Assembly: GCA_002685655.1 (NCBI GenBank)
Contig: NYXM01000150.1
Span: 1-6,292, forward strand
Length of the DNA stretch: 6,292 nucleotides
Direction: 5' to 3'
From: Planctomycetaceae bacterium
GTDB taxonomy: Bacteria > Planctomycetota > Planctomycetia > Pirellulales > Pirellulaceae
Both the position numbers and the translations under genes were made by a program. Positions within the stretch are counted from its first letter, which is position 1. Each line of letters starts with the position of its first letter. Shown here in pieces: positions 5,961 through 6,292 of this stretch. The notes under the pieces were generated by a model, which was not told where the DNA came from, made no database searches, and worked only from the letters and a program-made list of their open reading frames with translations.

Positions 5961-6292
5961 CTAAGTTCCAGGCACTGCAGCCGCTGGACCAGTGCCACCG
6001 GCAGGCGCGGGTGTCGAACCAGGCGCGGGTGTCGAACCAGGCGCGGGTGTCGAACCAGGCGCGGGTGTGGTGGCTGCGGGAGCCGGAGCGGGCGTCGCAC
6101 CAGGCGCGGGCGTAGCCGCGGGAACTGATGCAGGACCATTCCCTGGTACGGTAGCCGGGGCAGGCCCCGGTGCGGGAGCTGTGGGTGCAGCCGGCGCGGA
6201 GTCAATTCCTGGTTCGGCGCTGATGGCCGGTTCGTCGACTTCGGCTTCCGCCTCGACCGGCGGACCGCCCGTGATCGCCTCCAGTTCGCTCA
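5961..6292 (-). CDS. C-terminal part of a protein with a Pro/Ala-rich low-complexity tail, continues beyond the right edge
   Basis: The minus strand is open from the right edge to a TAG at 5963-5961, giving 109 full codons. The visible part begins SELEAITGGPPVEAEAEVDEP, acidic and possibly the end of a folded region. It then becomes a Pro/Ala/Thr/Gly-rich tail (APTAPAPGPAPATVPG, later ATPAPGA) with the hexapeptide TPAPGS repeated three times in a row, and ends AAAVPGT. Choosing this frame over the Arg-rich alternatives rests on its uninterrupted run to the edge and the coherent Pro-Ala composition typical of disordered tails or linkers. The cut codon at the edge reads NTG, so it could even be a start codon just outside the window; this cannot be resolved here. 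The function is not recognisable; such tails occur on envelope, secreted and some cytoplasmic proteins. Confidence 0.65.
   Translation of the reverse strand, partial: SELEAITGGPPVEAEAEVDEPAISAEPGIDSAPAAPTAPAPGPAPATVPGNGPASVPAATPAPGATPAPAPAATTPAPGSTPAPGSTPAPGSTPAPAGGTGPAAAVPGT
6002..6068 (-). repeat. 18-bp tandem repeat, about 3.7 copies, encoding TPAPGS units
   Basis: The plus strand unit CAGGCGCGGGTGTCGAAC occurs three times without change at 6002-6019, 6020-6037 and 6038-6055, with a fourth copy of 13 bases at 6056-6068. A degenerate copy lies at 6101-6113. The unit is a multiple of three, so copy-number change keeps the minus-strand reading frame. The identity of the copies indicates recent expansion by slippage or unequal exchange. 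Confidence 0.9.

Noticed and set aside
6002..6068. Short regular repeats considered as a CRISPR array or iteron origin
   Set aside because: The copies abut without spacers, are only 18 bp and keep a coding frame, so they are a coding minisatellite.
5759..6205. 148-codon minus-strand Arg/Pro/His-rich frame and overlapping plus-strand Arg/Gly-rich frames across the tandem repeat
   Set aside because: They are other-frame readings of the 18-bp repeat, rich in Arg and His by GC bias, and one runs into the 3' part of the DUF4430 gene. The Pro/Ala frame open to the window edge explains the region better.

Overview
The window looks like chromosomal DNA from a free-living, moderately GC-rich bacterium. 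Small, mostly stand-alone transcription units, roomy hairpin-rich intergenic stretches and a short exported DUF4430-type protein fit Planctomycetota best. That taxon is an inference from gene content and style; there is no rRNA or other marker here to prove it.

Layout from left to right. (1) Positions 1-77, minus strand: the first 25 codons of a gene running off the left edge, with a clear signal peptide and a good ribosome binding site. (2) Positions 78-416: a divergent intergenic region. (3) Positions 417-1556, plus strand: a complete PLP-dependent cysteine desulfurase / selenocysteine lyase. (4) Positions 1568-4962, minus strand: a two-gene fatty-acid beta-oxidation operon, fadB then fadA, whose end meets the desulfurase tail to tail with only 11 bases between the stop codons. 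(5) Positions 4963-5334: a divergent intergenic region with a 14-bp perfect palindrome near fadB, a run of five small inverted repeats in the middle, and a candidate promoter with an inverted repeat and leader hairpin near the next gene. (6) Positions 5335-5787, plus strand: a 150-residue exported protein with a DUF4430-like domain. (7) Positions 5788-5960: a short convergent intergenic region. (8) Positions 5961-6292, minus strand: the last 109 codons of a gene entering from the right edge, a Pro/Ala-rich low-complexity tail that contains an 18-bp tandem repeat.

FadB and FadA would together form the multienzyme complex that carries out the last three steps of each beta-oxidation round (hydration, NAD-dependent oxidation, thiolysis). 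The desulfurase provides sulfur (or releases selenium) from cysteine or selenocysteine and has no evident link to the fad genes. The DUF4430 protein is exported and of unknown role. I see no CRISPR array, mobile element, rRNA or tRNA, and no convincing sign of a new multi-gene system. The parts least explained by known genes are the structured intergenic region 5092-5300 and the solitary DUF4430 protein.
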